Assembly (NCBI RefSeq): GCF_019704555.1
Contig: NZ_AP024745.1
Location: 9,122,501-9,186,500, forward strand
Reading direction: 5' to 3'
Length of the DNA: 64,000 bases
DNA from: Actinoplanes sp. L3-i22
Lineage (GTDB): Bacteria; Actinomycetota; Actinomycetes; Mycobacteriales; Micromonosporaceae
In this document: piece by piece, positions 43,608-52,222 of the stretch
Layout: each line of letters opens with the position of its first letter
Position numbering within the stretch: position 1 is the first letter of the stretch
Notes under the pieces: generated by a model
Database searches by the model: none
The model's input: only the letters and a program-made list of their open reading frames with translations
Told to the model about the DNA's origin: nothing
Made by a program: the position numbers and the translations under genes

Positions 43608-44672
43608 CTAGTCATCGTAGAAAGCGAAGCGACTGCCCGGCTGGAGGGCGGCTACCGGAAGGCTCGCAGCGGTGGTGAGTTCGTAAGGTGCGCGAATCAG
43701 GGCGCGCTTTCGTTTCTGCTCCAAGCTCGCGGATACTGTGGCCATCGCTTGCGCCACTACGCGTTCTTGCTCTTCGGTAGCGGCGCGTACCCGGTTGAGA
43801 GCGGTGGCCATGCCGTCGAGGATCGGAGGCACCGTGGCGCCCTCGATGTTTTGTTCCGCCGGCTGGTTGATGGTGGCCATCGAACTCATGATCGTCGCCG
43901 CGCTCTGCACCGTCTCCACCAGGACGGCGGCCACACCGTCGGTGGCCGCGTAGGCAACCGCCGCGAGGGCGCCGACGATGGTCAGGCGGGCCACCTCTTT
44001 TGCCGAATGGCTACACCAGCCGTCGAGCTCGTCAAGGGCCTTGTAGGTCACGGTGCCGATCGTCCAGACGTCGGTCAGCATGCTCCTTCGAATGGCCGCC
44101 ATCGCTTCCAGCCCGTTCGCCAGATCGATGGCGATCTGATGTTGCAGGACAGACGCCGACTCCAGTTGCTTGAAGTAGAGGTCGAAGGCGTTGGCAGCTA
44201 GGCCTTTCCAGCTTTTGAGGTGGATCTCCATGATGTCGGTACAATCTTTCACCGGCGCGACTGCGGGCGCCCCACTGACCAGCATGGGCGTGGTGATGTC
44301 GGCGCCGTTGGCTTTGACCGAGAGCGAGGGTTGCAAGGTGACCGCGGTCTGATACAGCGTGTCGACGGAAGGCTGCATCGCGGCGGGGTCCGGAACACCG
44401 AACTGCGTGAACAGTTGCGGAATCGCTGAGTAGGCGTCATGGACGTACGCGCTCAGGTTTCCGTCGTCGTCCGCCCTGCCGTCCGCCGACGGATGATAAT
44501 TCTGCGATCGGGTCGGTTGGCCGGTCTCGTGGCGGGTCGCATCGTTGTTGGCCTCCCGCTGCGCTTGCTCGTACGACTCCTGCTGGTGAAGCGTCACCTT
44601 GATGGCTTTGTCGCGGATCTTCTCGCCAAGTCGCCGCAGGTCGTCCATGCTGTGGTACTGATAGTCCGTCAT
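43608..44672 (-). CDS. Type VII-associated WXG-like large protein
   Basis: A 354-residue protein without a signal peptide. The N-terminus is charged and helical (DDLRRLGEKIRDKAIKVTLHQQ). Mid-protein there is a helical hairpin with a W-x-G turn (LKSWKGLAANAFDLYFKQL, near 158-176) as in WXG100/LXG export modules. A hydrophobic Gly/Ala region follows (IVGALAAVAYAATDGVAAVL) and a helical C-terminus (ATEEQERVVAQAMATVSASL). It is probably a secreted substrate. It follows the small helical gene 44698-45102 on the same strand by 25 bp. No toxin domain is visible at its end. Confidence 0.65.
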   Translation of the reverse strand: MTDYQYHSMDDLRRLGEKIRDKAIKVTLHQQESYEQAQREANNDATRHETGQPTRSQNYHPSADGRADDDGNLSAYVHDAYSAIPQLFTQFGVPDPAAMQPSVDTLYQTAVTLQPSLSVKANGADITTPMLVSGAPAVAPVKDCTDIMEIHLKSWKGLAANAFDLYFKQLESASVLQHQIAIDLANGLEAMAAIRRSMLTDVWTIGTVTYKALDELDGWCSHSAKEVARLTIVGALAAVAYAATDGVAAVLVETVQSAATIMSSMATINQPAEQNIEGATVPPILDGMATALNRVRAATEEQERVVAQAMATVSASLEQKRKRALIRAPYELTTAASLPVAALQPGSRFAFYDD

Positions 44673-44697
44673 AGCGCCCCCGTGGTTGCCCGTTTAC

Positions 44698-45102
44698 TCA
44701 GGTCCGGTATCGGACTTCCGGATGCTCGCCCGGGACGATGTACTCCCCGTTCAGCGTTGCCGGAGGACCGTTCTGCCAGGCCGACCGCAGCGCGGCCGCC
44801 GCCTCATCGTCGGCGGCGGCGTAGTGGTCCACGATGCGCAGCACGGCGCCTCCGGCGATGTCCATGTTCTCGGACGTCTTACCGAGCAACTCCTGGAACG
44901 AGTTCCGCAATTCAGCCCACGGCTCGTACGCCTGGCTCCAGCCCCCGGCCGACCACGAGAACGCGGCGGCGTCGGCACCGGCAGTGTCGTCGATCATGTT
45001 GTTGAGCGCCGAGTAGGTGTAGGACAGAGCCGGCAGATCAACCTGGCCGACCATCCTGAGCTCCGACAGATCGGCCGCGAGCCGCCATCCGGTCTCCGTC
45101 AT
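44698..45102 (-). CDS. Small WXG/EspC-like secretion substrate
   Basis: A 134-residue, mostly helical protein with no signal peptide. The pattern FSWSAGGWSQAYEPW then SFQELLGKTSENMDIAGGAVLRIVDHYAAAD resembles ESX-secreted helical-hairpin partners. The end EYIVPGEHPEVRYRT is acidic. It lies between a membrane protein and the larger WXG-like gene, 16 and 25 bp apart, so one operon is likely. Confidence 0.65.
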   Translation of the reverse strand: MTETGWRLAADLSELRMVGQVDLPALSYTYSALNNMIDDTAGADAAAFSWSAGGWSQAYEPWAELRNSFQELLGKTSENMDIAGGAVLRIVDHYAAADDEAAAALRSAWQNGPPATLNGEYIVPGEHPEVRYRT

Positions 45103-45118
45103 GATTGTTCCCTTCGGC

Positions 45119-45904
45119 TCATCCCTGGCATGTCAGCTGCTGTGTGTTGACCGGGCCGAGCTTCGGGACGCCCATCCCCACGAAGATCTCCCCCTTGGAC
45201 CAGTCGACCCCGGACGGTAGCCGTTCGTCGAATGACGGTCCGCTCTTCGTCGTCTCCACGCCGTAGATCAGCGCACCGGAACGGTCACGCAGTAGAAGGA
45301 AGTACCGCGGATTGCACAACTTCGCTGTATTCGGGTCCGTGACCAGAGTGCCGGTCACCTGGGTATAGCCGGACGAGTCCGGACCGTGGTGACGGATTCC
45401 GGTGACCTGCACCGTCGGCCATGACGAGAACACGGACACGGACACGTTCTGAGTGTCCAGGACACGAACGCGAATGCTCTTGACCTGCGCAGCAAAGTCC
45501 ACCAACAATTCGCCACCCAGTCCGACACGCTGTCCGGGCAGCACCGCCGGCAGCGGGATGCTGGCAGACGCCTGATCACCGGTCAGCTCCGCGCCGTCTC
45601 TGCCGATCGCGACGACGTCCAGCGTGCTGCCGACCGCGGCTAGGGGGCAGTCACTGGTGACGACGATGCCGAAGCTGACCAGGCCTTCCTGGACGCTCTG
45701 GCCCGTCTCGGCCACTTTCGGGACACAAACCGGCGTCACCGCCCTGCTCATCGACGGTGCCGTGGTGACACCACCGGCGCGGCGATCTGGATCTTGATCA
45801 CGACGGAACACCGTAACGGCGGCAGCGCCCACGACCAGCAGCGCGACGATGCTGATGAGCAACCAGTGCCCTGGCTGCATCCGCTTCTGCTCCGGATCGG
45901 TCAC
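45119..45904 (-). CDS. Membrane-anchored protein of the type VII-like locus
   Basis: About 261 residues from GTG 45904, with GAGGAG 5 nt upstream; earlier in-frame starts lack a site. One membrane helix near residues 15-35 (LLISIVALLVVGAAAVTVF) is followed by a large extracellular beta-rich domain with Cys residues (TPVCVPKV, VTSDCPLAAVG, KLCNPRYFLLL, QLTCQG) that may form disulfides. The end GEIFVGMGVPKLGP resembles the start of YGIGVPKWL in the next upstream gene, hinting at a shared ligand or common ancestry. No family is recognised. Confidence 0.65.
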   Translation of the reverse strand: MTDPEQKRMQPGHWLLISIVALLVVGAAAVTVFRRDQDPDRRAGGVTTAPSMSRAVTPVCVPKVAETGQSVQEGLVSFGIVVTSDCPLAAVGSTLDVVAIGRDGAELTGDQASASIPLPAVLPGQRVGLGGELLVDFAAQVKSIRVRVLDTQNVSVSVFSSWPTVQVTGIRHHGPDSSGYTQVTGTLVTDPNTAKLCNPRYFLLLRDRSGALIYGVETTKSGPSFDERLPSGVDWSKGEIFVGMGVPKLGPVNTQQLTCQG

Positions 45905-45948
45905 GTGCGCTCCTCGTCGTTTGTGGCTGATCCCGGGCTGCCCGATTG

Positions 45949-46500
45949 TCATCGCTGACCGAGCCGTGCATCCGTCAGCCACTTCGGGACGCCAATGCCG
46001 TAGATCTCGTGGGTAAGCAGGATCGTCTGACTCCGCCAGTCGCGCAGGACGTCGACGATCACACTTTCCGCCTCGGTCAGAAACTCCGCTTCGGACAGCG
46101 TTGACACCGTACCGGCGGCGACGCGCACCTCCCAGCGCACCAGCGCACGAGTGTCGACCTCCAACCGGCCTCGAGTCGACCGGCCGTGCACCGTCAGCGC
46201 TGCCTGACGTTCGCGGAACGTGATCTCCTGAGGCGTCGTGTACTGCACAGCATCGGAACCCGCCGGTAGGTCACGGTAGGCCGCCAGGATCTCGTCGTAC
46301 TCACGCCGATAGCGGGCGAACAGCAACGCGGCGAGCTGGCCCAACTGATGCCCGAGTTCACCATCGGAGTACCCGCGGTAGGCGCCGTCGCGAAACCGGA
46401 CGCTCGCCCGCGGCGGGCTCTCGACCGAGCCGGTGATCCTGCCATCAGGTGAATCTGCGCGCACGGACAGCACCGACAGCTGGTCGGCAAATTCCCCCAT
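45949..46500 (-). CDS. YbaB/EbfC-like protein of the second type VII-like locus
   Basis: A 183-residue protein, ATG 46500 with GGGGGAG 5 nt upstream. Its N-terminal half (VRADSPDGRITGSVESPPRASVRF, then a helix GELGHQLGQLAALLFARYRREY) has the YbaB-like pattern often first in actinobacterial type VII substrate operons, like 2290-2751 here. Residues 100-183 form an additional beta domain (VRWEVRVAAGTVSTL). It heads the minus-strand operon 46500-43608. Confidence 0.6.
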   Translation of the reverse strand: MGEFADQLSVLSVRADSPDGRITGSVESPPRASVRFRDGAYRGYSDGELGHQLGQLAALLFARYRREYDEILAAYRDLPAGSDAVQYTTPQEITFRERQAALTVHGRSTRGRLEVDTRALVRWEVRVAAGTVSTLSEAEFLTEAESVIVDVLRDWRSQTILLTHEIYGIGVPKWLTDARLGQR

Positions 46501-46881
46501 CGGCGCTCCCCCGTCGCGGCTCCACAGCGAGTATGGCTATGTTCGTCGATTGATGTCGCCCCTATGCCCGGGCGCATCGGTTGACACCTGCCTATCTGAA
46601 CACCGCGGGACGTCTCCGGGTTCACGGTGCTCCGTGCCCAGTCGCGGTGCTCACACCACGCAGCCTGCATGGCCGCGACACCCGACTGCTCCTGAGCGCT
46701 CACGATCCGCCCGCTTACAGATCGCCAAGCCGGACAGGGCTAGCCTCGGTCGACGCGGATGCGGTAGCTCATCAGCTCGCACCTCAGATCGGGCGTGAGT
46801 GCTGCTGAACCAGCCGCACCCAGGCGTACAGGTTGTTCGCCTGAGCAAACCATCGCGGCGATCTGGAGGCCTCCGGTGGGG
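46501..46881. other. Non-coding gap between two minus-strand units
   Basis: About 380 bp between the end of the Crp-like gene and the start of the YbaB-like gene. It should hold the promoter of the latter. TTGACA-like sequence at 46571-46576 (plus strand) has no good -10. No hairpin, repeat or coding frame is supported. Confidence 0.35.
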
Positions 46882-47625
46882 TCACTGCGGGGTGAGTTTT
46901 GCTGTTGTCCGTAAGGCTTCGGGGTCGCGGATGATGAAGCCTCGGTAGAGGGTGTCGATCAGTTTGGCCTCGCGTAGGTCGTGCAGGGCCTTGTGCACGG
47001 TGATGTCCGCGGTGCCGCACAGCGTCGCCAACTCGGACTGGGTGATCTCGAGGTCGACGGCGATGCCCTCGGGGGTGCGATGGCCGTGGCTGGCGCCGAT
47101 CTCGGCGAGCGCCCGCGCTATCCGTACTTTGGCCGGGTAGGACGCGAAGTCGACCCGGCGGCGGTTGGCGGCGCGTAGCCGTTCGGCGACCATGCCTGCC
47201 ACCTCGATCGCCGCGTCGGCGTGGTCGCGAAGGAACGTGCGGAAGCTGTCGCGGCCGATCATGCGGATCGTCGAGGGGCGGCAGGCGGTCACCGTCGCCG
47301 AGCGGGGCAGATTGTTCAGGGCGGACATCTCGCCGACCAAGTCGCCGGAGACCCGGATCGCGATCAGGGCGTGGCGGCCTTTCGGCAACAACGCGGTCAC
47401 CTTGGCCAGCGCGTTCTCCAGCACGACCACATGTGTCTCCAGCAGACCCTCGTGCATCAGCACATCGCCGCTGCGGTACGTGCGCCGGACACCCGCCCGC
47501 AGCAGGGCGGCCCGGGCCGCGGGCGCGAGCCGGCCGACCAGTGTGCGAGCCGACCAGGGCCCGTCCTGCACTCCGGAACTCCCGCTGACCCACCGAGTTA
47601 CGGACACGCACAGCATCATCTCCAT
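46882..47625 (-). CDS. Crp/Fnr family transcriptional regulator
   Basis: About 247 residues from ATG 47625 (47619 and 47616 are possible starts). Residues about 25-130 form a cyclic-nucleotide-binding beta-roll (RSGDVLMHEG, SGDLVGEMSALNNLPRSATV, where GEMSAL replaces the canonical GELALL). Residues about 165-225 are the winged HTH (ITQSELATLCGTADITVHKALHDLREA). Arg-Ser after the PBC-like loop is kept, so a nucleotide ligand is possible. It is divergent from a nucleotide-cyclase-like gene, a suggestive pairing: the cyclase product could be its ligand (inference). Confidence 0.85.
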   Translation of the reverse strand: MEMMLCVSVTRWVSGSSGVQDGPWSARTLVGRLAPAARAALLRAGVRRTYRSGDVLMHEGLLETHVVVLENALAKVTALLPKGRHALIAIRVSGDLVGEMSALNNLPRSATVTACRPSTIRMIGRDSFRTFLRDHADAAIEVAGMVAERLRAANRRRVDFASYPAKVRIARALAEIGASHGHRTPEGIAVDLEITQSELATLCGTADITVHKALHDLREAKLIDTLYRGFIIRDPEALRTTAKLTPQ

Positions 47626-47754
47626 TACTTTCGGCAACTTCAAGTGGCGCGTGTCGATGCCAGAAAATCGACAATCCATATTTTTATGAGATTTCCGGCG
47701 GGCTGGGCCGATGGGATATCGGGGTCCGATACCTCTACCGGAGGGTGCGTCCCA
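47626..47754. promoter_or_regulatory. Divergent promoter region, Crp gene / cyclase gene
   Basis: This 129-bp region has an AT-rich core (47675-47692, around CATATTTTTATGAG) in GC-rich surroundings and should hold both promoters. No perfect palindrome was seen. Confidence 0.4.
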
Positions 47755-48507
47755 GTGCCTGAATTCAGTGACCCGCGGCGCCGGGTCCTCATCTCGGTCG
47801 ACATGGAGAGCTACAGCCGCCGCAACAACCCGCTGCAGTTCCGTGTCCAGCAGGATTTCCGCCGCATCATGGACGAGGCCGCGGCCGAGCTCGGCATCGA
47901 GCGGCCCGCCTGGCTGCAGCAACAGACCGGCGACGGCGAGTTGGCGATCCTTCCGCCGGACGCCGGCGAGCGGGCGCTGGTCGGCAACCTGACGCCCACT
48001 CTCGACCGTCATCTGCGCCAGTACAACCTGGGCCGCAGCCCGGAGGGGCGAATCCGGCTGCGGGTCGCCGTGCACCAGGGGCTGGTGCACCTCGACGGGG
48101 CCAACGGCTTTCCCGGCGAGGCGGTGGTCACGGTCTGCCGGCTCATCGACTCGCCGGTGCTGAAGGATGCCCTGAAGCGGCGTTTTCCGCAGGCCAACGT
48201 GGCGCTGATCGTTTCCGATCCGATCTATACGGATGTGGTCTGCCACTACCAGGATCTGCGGCCTGACCTGTTCCAGAAGGTGCTGGCGGAACTGCCGGAC
48301 AAGGACTTCGCGCAGATCGCCTGGCTCTATGTCCCGCACGAGAACGCGGCTCAGGAGAGTGCGGCCGGGCCCGGCCGGGAGCCGCCGCCCATTCACCCGG
48401 CCGGTCCCCCGGAACAACCGCCGACGCAGATGTTCAGTGATATCCACACCAGCGGCCCGGCAATGTTCGGCAACGGCAACACCCAGCACTACCGGGGTGC
48501 CCGATGA
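47755..48507 (+). CDS. Nucleotide-cyclase-like (CHD) protein with GNGN tail
   Basis: A 250-residue protein, GTG 47755, with GGAGG about 10 nt upstream. The class III cyclase fold is seen: first metal Asp in LISVDMESYS (about 14-23), second in TGDGELAIL (about 61-69), VAVHQGLVHLDG, and PGEAVVTVCRLIDSP, where the usual transition-state Asn is Val. Metal binding seems intact and catalysis uncertain. After about residue 210 comes a Pro-rich linker and a short tail SGPAMFGNGNTQHYRG. The following protein contains a similar segment (SSMYGNGNNQFN). The two overlap by ATGA and are probably co-translated. Confidence 0.75.
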   Translation: MPEFSDPRRRVLISVDMESYSRRNNPLQFRVQQDFRRIMDEAAAELGIERPAWLQQQTGDGELAILPPDAGERALVGNLTPTLDRHLRQYNLGRSPEGRIRLRVAVHQGLVHLDGANGFPGEAVVTVCRLIDSPVLKDALKRRFPQANVALIVSDPIYTDVVCHYQDLRPDLFQKVLAELPDKDFAQIAWLYVPHENAAQESAAGPGREPPPIHPAGPPEQPPTQMFSDIHTSGPAMFGNGNTQHYRGAR

Positions 48508-50576
48508 GCGACGACGAGCGGCTACCGGATCCTGAGGAGCCGCCGCCCGAGACCACGACGGAAGAGCCCGACGAGCCCGAAAGTGATCCTGAGGCCATCC
48601 CGGAGAGCGCCGAAGAGCCCGAGAGCAAATCCGAATTCGAGGAGCGGGAGGTTGCTCCGGACGAATTCCGGATGAGCCGTGAGTTCCTGGAACAGATGCT
48701 CGGGCTACGACTGGCCGGGCAGATCTTCACGGGCATCACCGCCAATGGCTCGTCGATGTACGGCAACGGCAACAACCAGTTCAATCTCGCGCTCACCAAG
48801 CGCCCGATCCTCACGCCGCCCGCCGCGGTCGGCATCGTCGCGCACTGCTACGCGCCGACCGGCGTCGAGGAGGCCCTGCACCGGCTGCTCGCCGACCGGA
48901 CGACCGTCTGCCTGACCGGCGCTCCGGAGACCGGCCGGTTCACCACGGCCTGCCGGGTGCTGCTGCGACGGTTCCCGGCCGGGGCCATCACCGAGATCCA
49001 CATTCCGCCGGATCAGAGCGTGGCCGACGCCGTCCACGAGGAGTCGGAGTTGCCCGCGCGGCAGGGCTACGTGATGCACATCCGGGACGAGGATCCCGCG
49101 GTGATCACCCGCCTGCTGGACGGGCGGGTGCGCAAGGCCGGGTCGAAGCTGGTGCTGATCCGGGATCGGGCCGGGCGGACCGGAGCCTGCGTCGACGGCG
49201 AGATCGAGCACGTCGCGCCCGCACCGCGCGACGTGTTCCGGGAACACGCCCGGCTGGCCGATCCCGGCCGCGCCGACCTGCCGGAATACCTGCACGTAAT
49301 CGGCGCCGGAGACCACCTTCCGGACCGTCCCGCCGAGGTCGTCCCACTCGTCCCGCAGGTGTTGTCGCTGCCGGTGGGCGCGGTGGATGCCTTCCTTTCG
49401 GGCCACAACACCACGAAGGTACGGGCGGAGGCGCGCGGCTACCTCGAGGTGACCGGTGACGAGAGCCCGGCCGGCCGGCGGCGCCTGCGGCAGCATCGCC
49501 GGGCGTTCCGCATCGCGTACGCCGCGTCGGTCGGCCAGCCGATCGGACAGGTCTTCACCGCCACCGGCCTGCTGTTGTCCGAGCTCGACGCGGAGTCGGG
49601 CTGGGCCGAGCTCGGCCGCACCGCGCTGGAGCACTCGACCAGAGCGCTGCTCGGCCGGGAGCCCGGGCGGGCCGCCCGGCTCGACGACGCGCTGGTCGCG
49701 GCGATCTTCGACGTCGCCTGGCACGAGTTCGATCACACCCGTCCGGCCCTGGTCGCCTGGCTGAACCAGCTGGTCGACCGCAGGGAGTTCGTGTCCACCG
49801 CGGTCCTGGCGGTCACCAAACTGGCCCTGGCCGACTTCGACGAGGTGTTCGCCTCGGTCATCAATGAGTGGGCCGGTTCCCGTCGGGTCCATCGGCGGCG
49901 GGCCGCCGCCCAACTGGTCGTCATCCTCAGTTCGGTCCCGGCGCTGCGCGAACGGGTGCTGCGCGCGGTGCACCGCTGGGTATCGGTGGCGACGAAGGCC
50001 CGGCACGACACCGCGGCGTCGGCCTATGCCAGCGGGCTGCACCAGGGCGATCCTCGGTGGAACCTGGCCGATCTCCGGGTCATCGCGGGCGACCGCACGC
50101 AGTTGCGGAGCTGGACCATCGCCGAGGCGGTCCGGCAACTGCTGCGAGCCGGCCATGCCGGACTGGTGGTGGGCGCACTGGCGGAGTGGATCCGGGACGA
50201 CGTCGAACCTCGCCTGGTCACCCGGCACGCCGCCCGGGCGCTGGTCCGGATGGCGACCGTCCCGGCCGGCGACCGGTGGAACCAGGCTCCGGCGCTGCTG
50301 GCCGGCCTCGCGGATCGGACCGTCCTCCCCCACGACCTGGGCCCGCTCTGGTACGCCGCCCTGCTCGGCGAGAGCACCAAGAGGCGGGCCTGGCCGGCGC
50401 TGTTCGGCTGGCTTCAGTACGCGGAGACCGACGTCGCCGCGCGCAAGCCGGTCGCCGACCTGCTCAACGAGATGGCCTTGAAGGCCCCGATCCTGCGCCG
50501 TCGGCTGCGGTTCAACCTGGACCGGCCGGACGCGCCCGACTGGATCACCACACTGATCGAGGAGTGGAAGCAGTGA
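48504..50576 (+). CDS. Degenerate NTPase-like protein with GNGN motif
   Basis: A 690-residue protein. Residues 1-60 are acidic and disordered (EEPPPETTTEEPDEPE). Residues about 70-95 carry ITANGSSMYGNGNNQFNLAL. A P-loop-like TGAPETGRFTTA near 137-148 has Arg instead of the Walker Lys, and no clear Walker B follows (KLVLIRDR), so NTP binding is doubtful. The C-terminal 400 residues are helical, possibly TPR/HEAT-like. It looks like a degenerate STAND-type partner of the cyclase-like protein; the function is not known. It overlaps both neighbours by 4 bp. Confidence 0.65.
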   Translation: MSDDERLPDPEEPPPETTTEEPDEPESDPEAIPESAEEPESKSEFEEREVAPDEFRMSREFLEQMLGLRLAGQIFTGITANGSSMYGNGNNQFNLALTKRPILTPPAAVGIVAHCYAPTGVEEALHRLLADRTTVCLTGAPETGRFTTACRVLLRRFPAGAITEIHIPPDQSVADAVHEESELPARQGYVMHIRDEDPAVITRLLDGRVRKAGSKLVLIRDRAGRTGACVDGEIEHVAPAPRDVFREHARLADPGRADLPEYLHVIGAGDHLPDRPAEVVPLVPQVLSLPVGAVDAFLSGHNTTKVRAEARGYLEVTGDESPAGRRRLRQHRRAFRIAYAASVGQPIGQVFTATGLLLSELDAESGWAELGRTALEHSTRALLGREPGRAARLDDALVAAIFDVAWHEFDHTRPALVAWLNQLVDRREFVSTAVLAVTKLALADFDEVFASVINEWAGSRRVHRRRAAAQLVVILSSVPALRERVLRAVHRWVSVATKARHDTAASAYASGLHQGDPRWNLADLRVIAGDRTQLRSWTIAEAVRQLLRAGHAGLVVGALAEWIRDDVEPRLVTRHAARALVRMATVPAGDRWNQAPALLAGLADRTVLPHDLGPLWYAALLGESTKRRAWPALFGWLQYAETDVAARKPVADLLNEMALKAPILRRRLRFNLDRPDAPDWITTLIEEWKQ

Positions 50577-51391
50577 CCGACCAGAGCAGTAAACCCCCTG
50601 ACCGGCCCGGCTGGTGGCACCGACTCGCCAGCGCGATCGCGGCACTGTGGCGGCGGTGGATCGCCGCCTTGCGCGGGCCGGATCCGGCGCCGTACGTTCC
50701 CCCGACGCCGCCCCCGCCGCCAGGACGTCTCGTCACCCGACGGACGATCACCCCGCTCACCGTGCCGGCCAGGGGCTTCGCGTTCCACTTCCAGATCCAC
50801 GGGGTCTTCATCTGGAGGAGCGACGGACTCGACCGCGACGCCCTGGACTCGCTTGTCGAGCGTTTCCTGCCCTACGCCCATCATCACCTCAAGGATGAGG
50901 CGATCGGCCTGGCTCGTGAGGTGGAGCCGCACCGTGGCGGTGACTTCGAACGCCGGCTGCGGAACCGGCTCGACCAGCTCGGTGAGTGGAAGTACGAGAA
51001 GGGCGGCCAGCACGTCACCTGCCGGCCCCAGATCAGGATTCAGCTGGACGAGCGGGTTCGCCAGCACATCCGGCCCTACTGGGAGCAGCTGATCACCCTC
51101 GACTACGAGCGTGACCTCGCCGCCCGCCGGGCACGGCACGCCGACGGTGTCAGCTCCCAATGGGCGGCGATTCTGAAGCGGCTGCTCGACGGCCCGGTTC
51201 CGGACGGCGCGGCCCGCATGACCAATGATCAGCTGGCCGCGGTGGTCCGGGATCTGCTTGCCGAGCGGGGCGCCGAGGCGCCGGATCCGCTGACGGAGGC
51301 GTTCCGGAATCTGGATCCGGACGAGGAGTACGCCCGGGAGGGCTACTTCGAGCTGTTCGGCGCACGGTCGCCCCGGCCCTCACAGAACTGA
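50573..51391 (+). CDS. Hypothetical partner protein of the cyclase/NTPase operon
   Basis: About 272 residues from GTG 50573 (overlap GTGA with the NTPase-like gene). It starts with a Trp-rich amphipathic helix (WWHRLASAIAALWRRWIAALRG), a Pro-rich linker (PYVPPTPPPPPGR), then a mixed alpha/beta domain (TVPARGFAFHFQIHGVFIW) and helical coiled-coil sequence (WEQLITLDYERDLAARR). The N-terminal helix could touch membrane. I do not recognise the family. Its last 49 bp overlap the convergent HTH gene. Confidence 0.65.
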   Translation: MTDQSSKPPDRPGWWHRLASAIAALWRRWIAALRGPDPAPYVPPTPPPPPGRLVTRRTITPLTVPARGFAFHFQIHGVFIWRSDGLDRDALDSLVERFLPYAHHHLKDEAIGLAREVEPHRGGDFERRLRNRLDQLGEWKYEKGGQHVTCRPQIRIQLDERVRQHIRPYWEQLITLDYERDLAARRARHADGVSSQWAAILKRLLDGPVPDGAARMTNDQLAAVVRDLLAERGAEAPDPLTEAFRNLDPDEEYAREGYFELFGARSPRPSQN

Positions 51392-51609
51392 GACTGCTGT
51401 CTGTCGGGTGGCGTCGAGCGGGCGCGGGCGGGGCGGTGGGTGCGGATCCAGGTTTCGATCTCGTCGGCCAGCCAGACTCGGCCCATGGCCAGGGTCTGGT
51501 AGGGCGACGGAAAGCCGTCGCGTCCGCTCAGCTGCTGGATGCGCTGGCGGGAGAGCCCGAGCCGCTGCTGGATCTCCTGGAGACCCATCAGCGGTGGCTG
51601 TGTGATCAT
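51343..51609 (-). CDS. AlpA/MerR-like helix-turn-helix protein
   Basis: An 88-residue protein. Residues about 8-58 are an AlpA/excisionase-type HTH (MGLQEIQQRLGLSRQRIQQLSG, then WLADEIETWI). The tail is basic and Ser/Arg rich. AlpA-type proteins serve as excisionase accessories or regulators. It stands alone, convergent with the cyclase operon; no integrase gene is near, so a regulator is more likely than mobility. Confidence 0.7.
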   Translation of the reverse strand: MITQPPLMGLQEIQQRLGLSRQRIQQLSGRDGFPSPYQTLAMGRVWLADEIETWIRTHRPARARSTPPDRQQSQFCEGRGDRAPNSSK

Positions 51610-51634
51610 CGTCGGCCTTCCGTCGCCGTACCCA

Positions 51635-52222
51635 TTAGTGGGTTTGTGGGTCTCTGGTCCGCGTCATCGGGTGCAGGCAGGGGCCGTCGGGGGTGATGCG
51701 GTAGGGGTCGAGCGGCTGGAAGCCGTGACGGTTGTACAACGCCCGGTTCCTCGGTCCGGTGGCTTCCAGGTAGGCGTGCCGGGTGTCGCGGTGGTCGAGC
51801 AGGGCCGAGCCATGGCCGTGGGACTGCCGGGCCGGAGTGACCGCGATGAATGCCAGGTAGGTGTGCGGGTGGCCGGGGTGGTGGGCGGACATCGCCTGGT
51901 CGAGGGCGCGGAAGCGGGGCAGGGCGGGGCCGGTGATGGCGGCGAGCCGCTGGTCGTAGTCGTCGATCGGGGCGGCCGGGGCGGTGCCCAGGTCGTACCA
52001 GAGCGCGCAGGCCTCCTCGTCGAGCACATCGACCTGACCGTGGGCGAGCGCGTGGGTGGCGAGCATGGCGAAGTACGGCGGGTAGACCCGGCGGCGCACG
52101 TCGGGGTCGGGGATGAGCCAGTCGGCGAGGTCGCCGTCCTGGAACGCGGCGGCGAGGATGTCGGTGACCGTGGCGAGATCCTCGGTGGTGGCGCGGCGGA
52201 TGGTGTCGGCCGGGCTCATCAT
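51635..52222 (-). CDS. GNAT family N-acetyltransferase
   Basis: A 195-residue acyltransferase, ATG 52222 (ATG 52219 also possible), overlapping the permease stop (ATGA). The GNAT fold shows as IRRATTEDLATVTDILAAAF, the strand LAFIAVTPARQSHGHGSALL (acetyl-CoA loop, Q/R-x-x-G-x-G/A version with SHGHG) and NRALYNRHGFQPLD at the end. The substrate is unknown. Coupling to an amino-acid permease suggests an imported small molecule as acceptor (inference). Confidence 0.85.
   Translation of the reverse strand: MMSPADTIRRATTEDLATVTDILAAAFQDGDLADWLIPDPDVRRRVYPPYFAMLATHALAHGQVDVLDEEACALWYDLGTAPAAPIDDYDQRLAAITGPALPRFRALDQAMSAHHPGHPHTYLAFIAVTPARQSHGHGSALLDHRDTRHAYLEATGPRNRALYNRHGFQPLDPYRITPDGPCLHPMTRTRDPQTH

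Noticed and set aside
47626..48489. Long N-terminal extension of the Crp-like gene
   Set aside because: The extension is antisense to the cyclase-like gene, and the Crp fold starts after 47625.
51343..51609. Excisionase of an integrated element
   Set aside because: No integrase, attachment site or element boundary is visible nearby, so it is called a general HTH protein.
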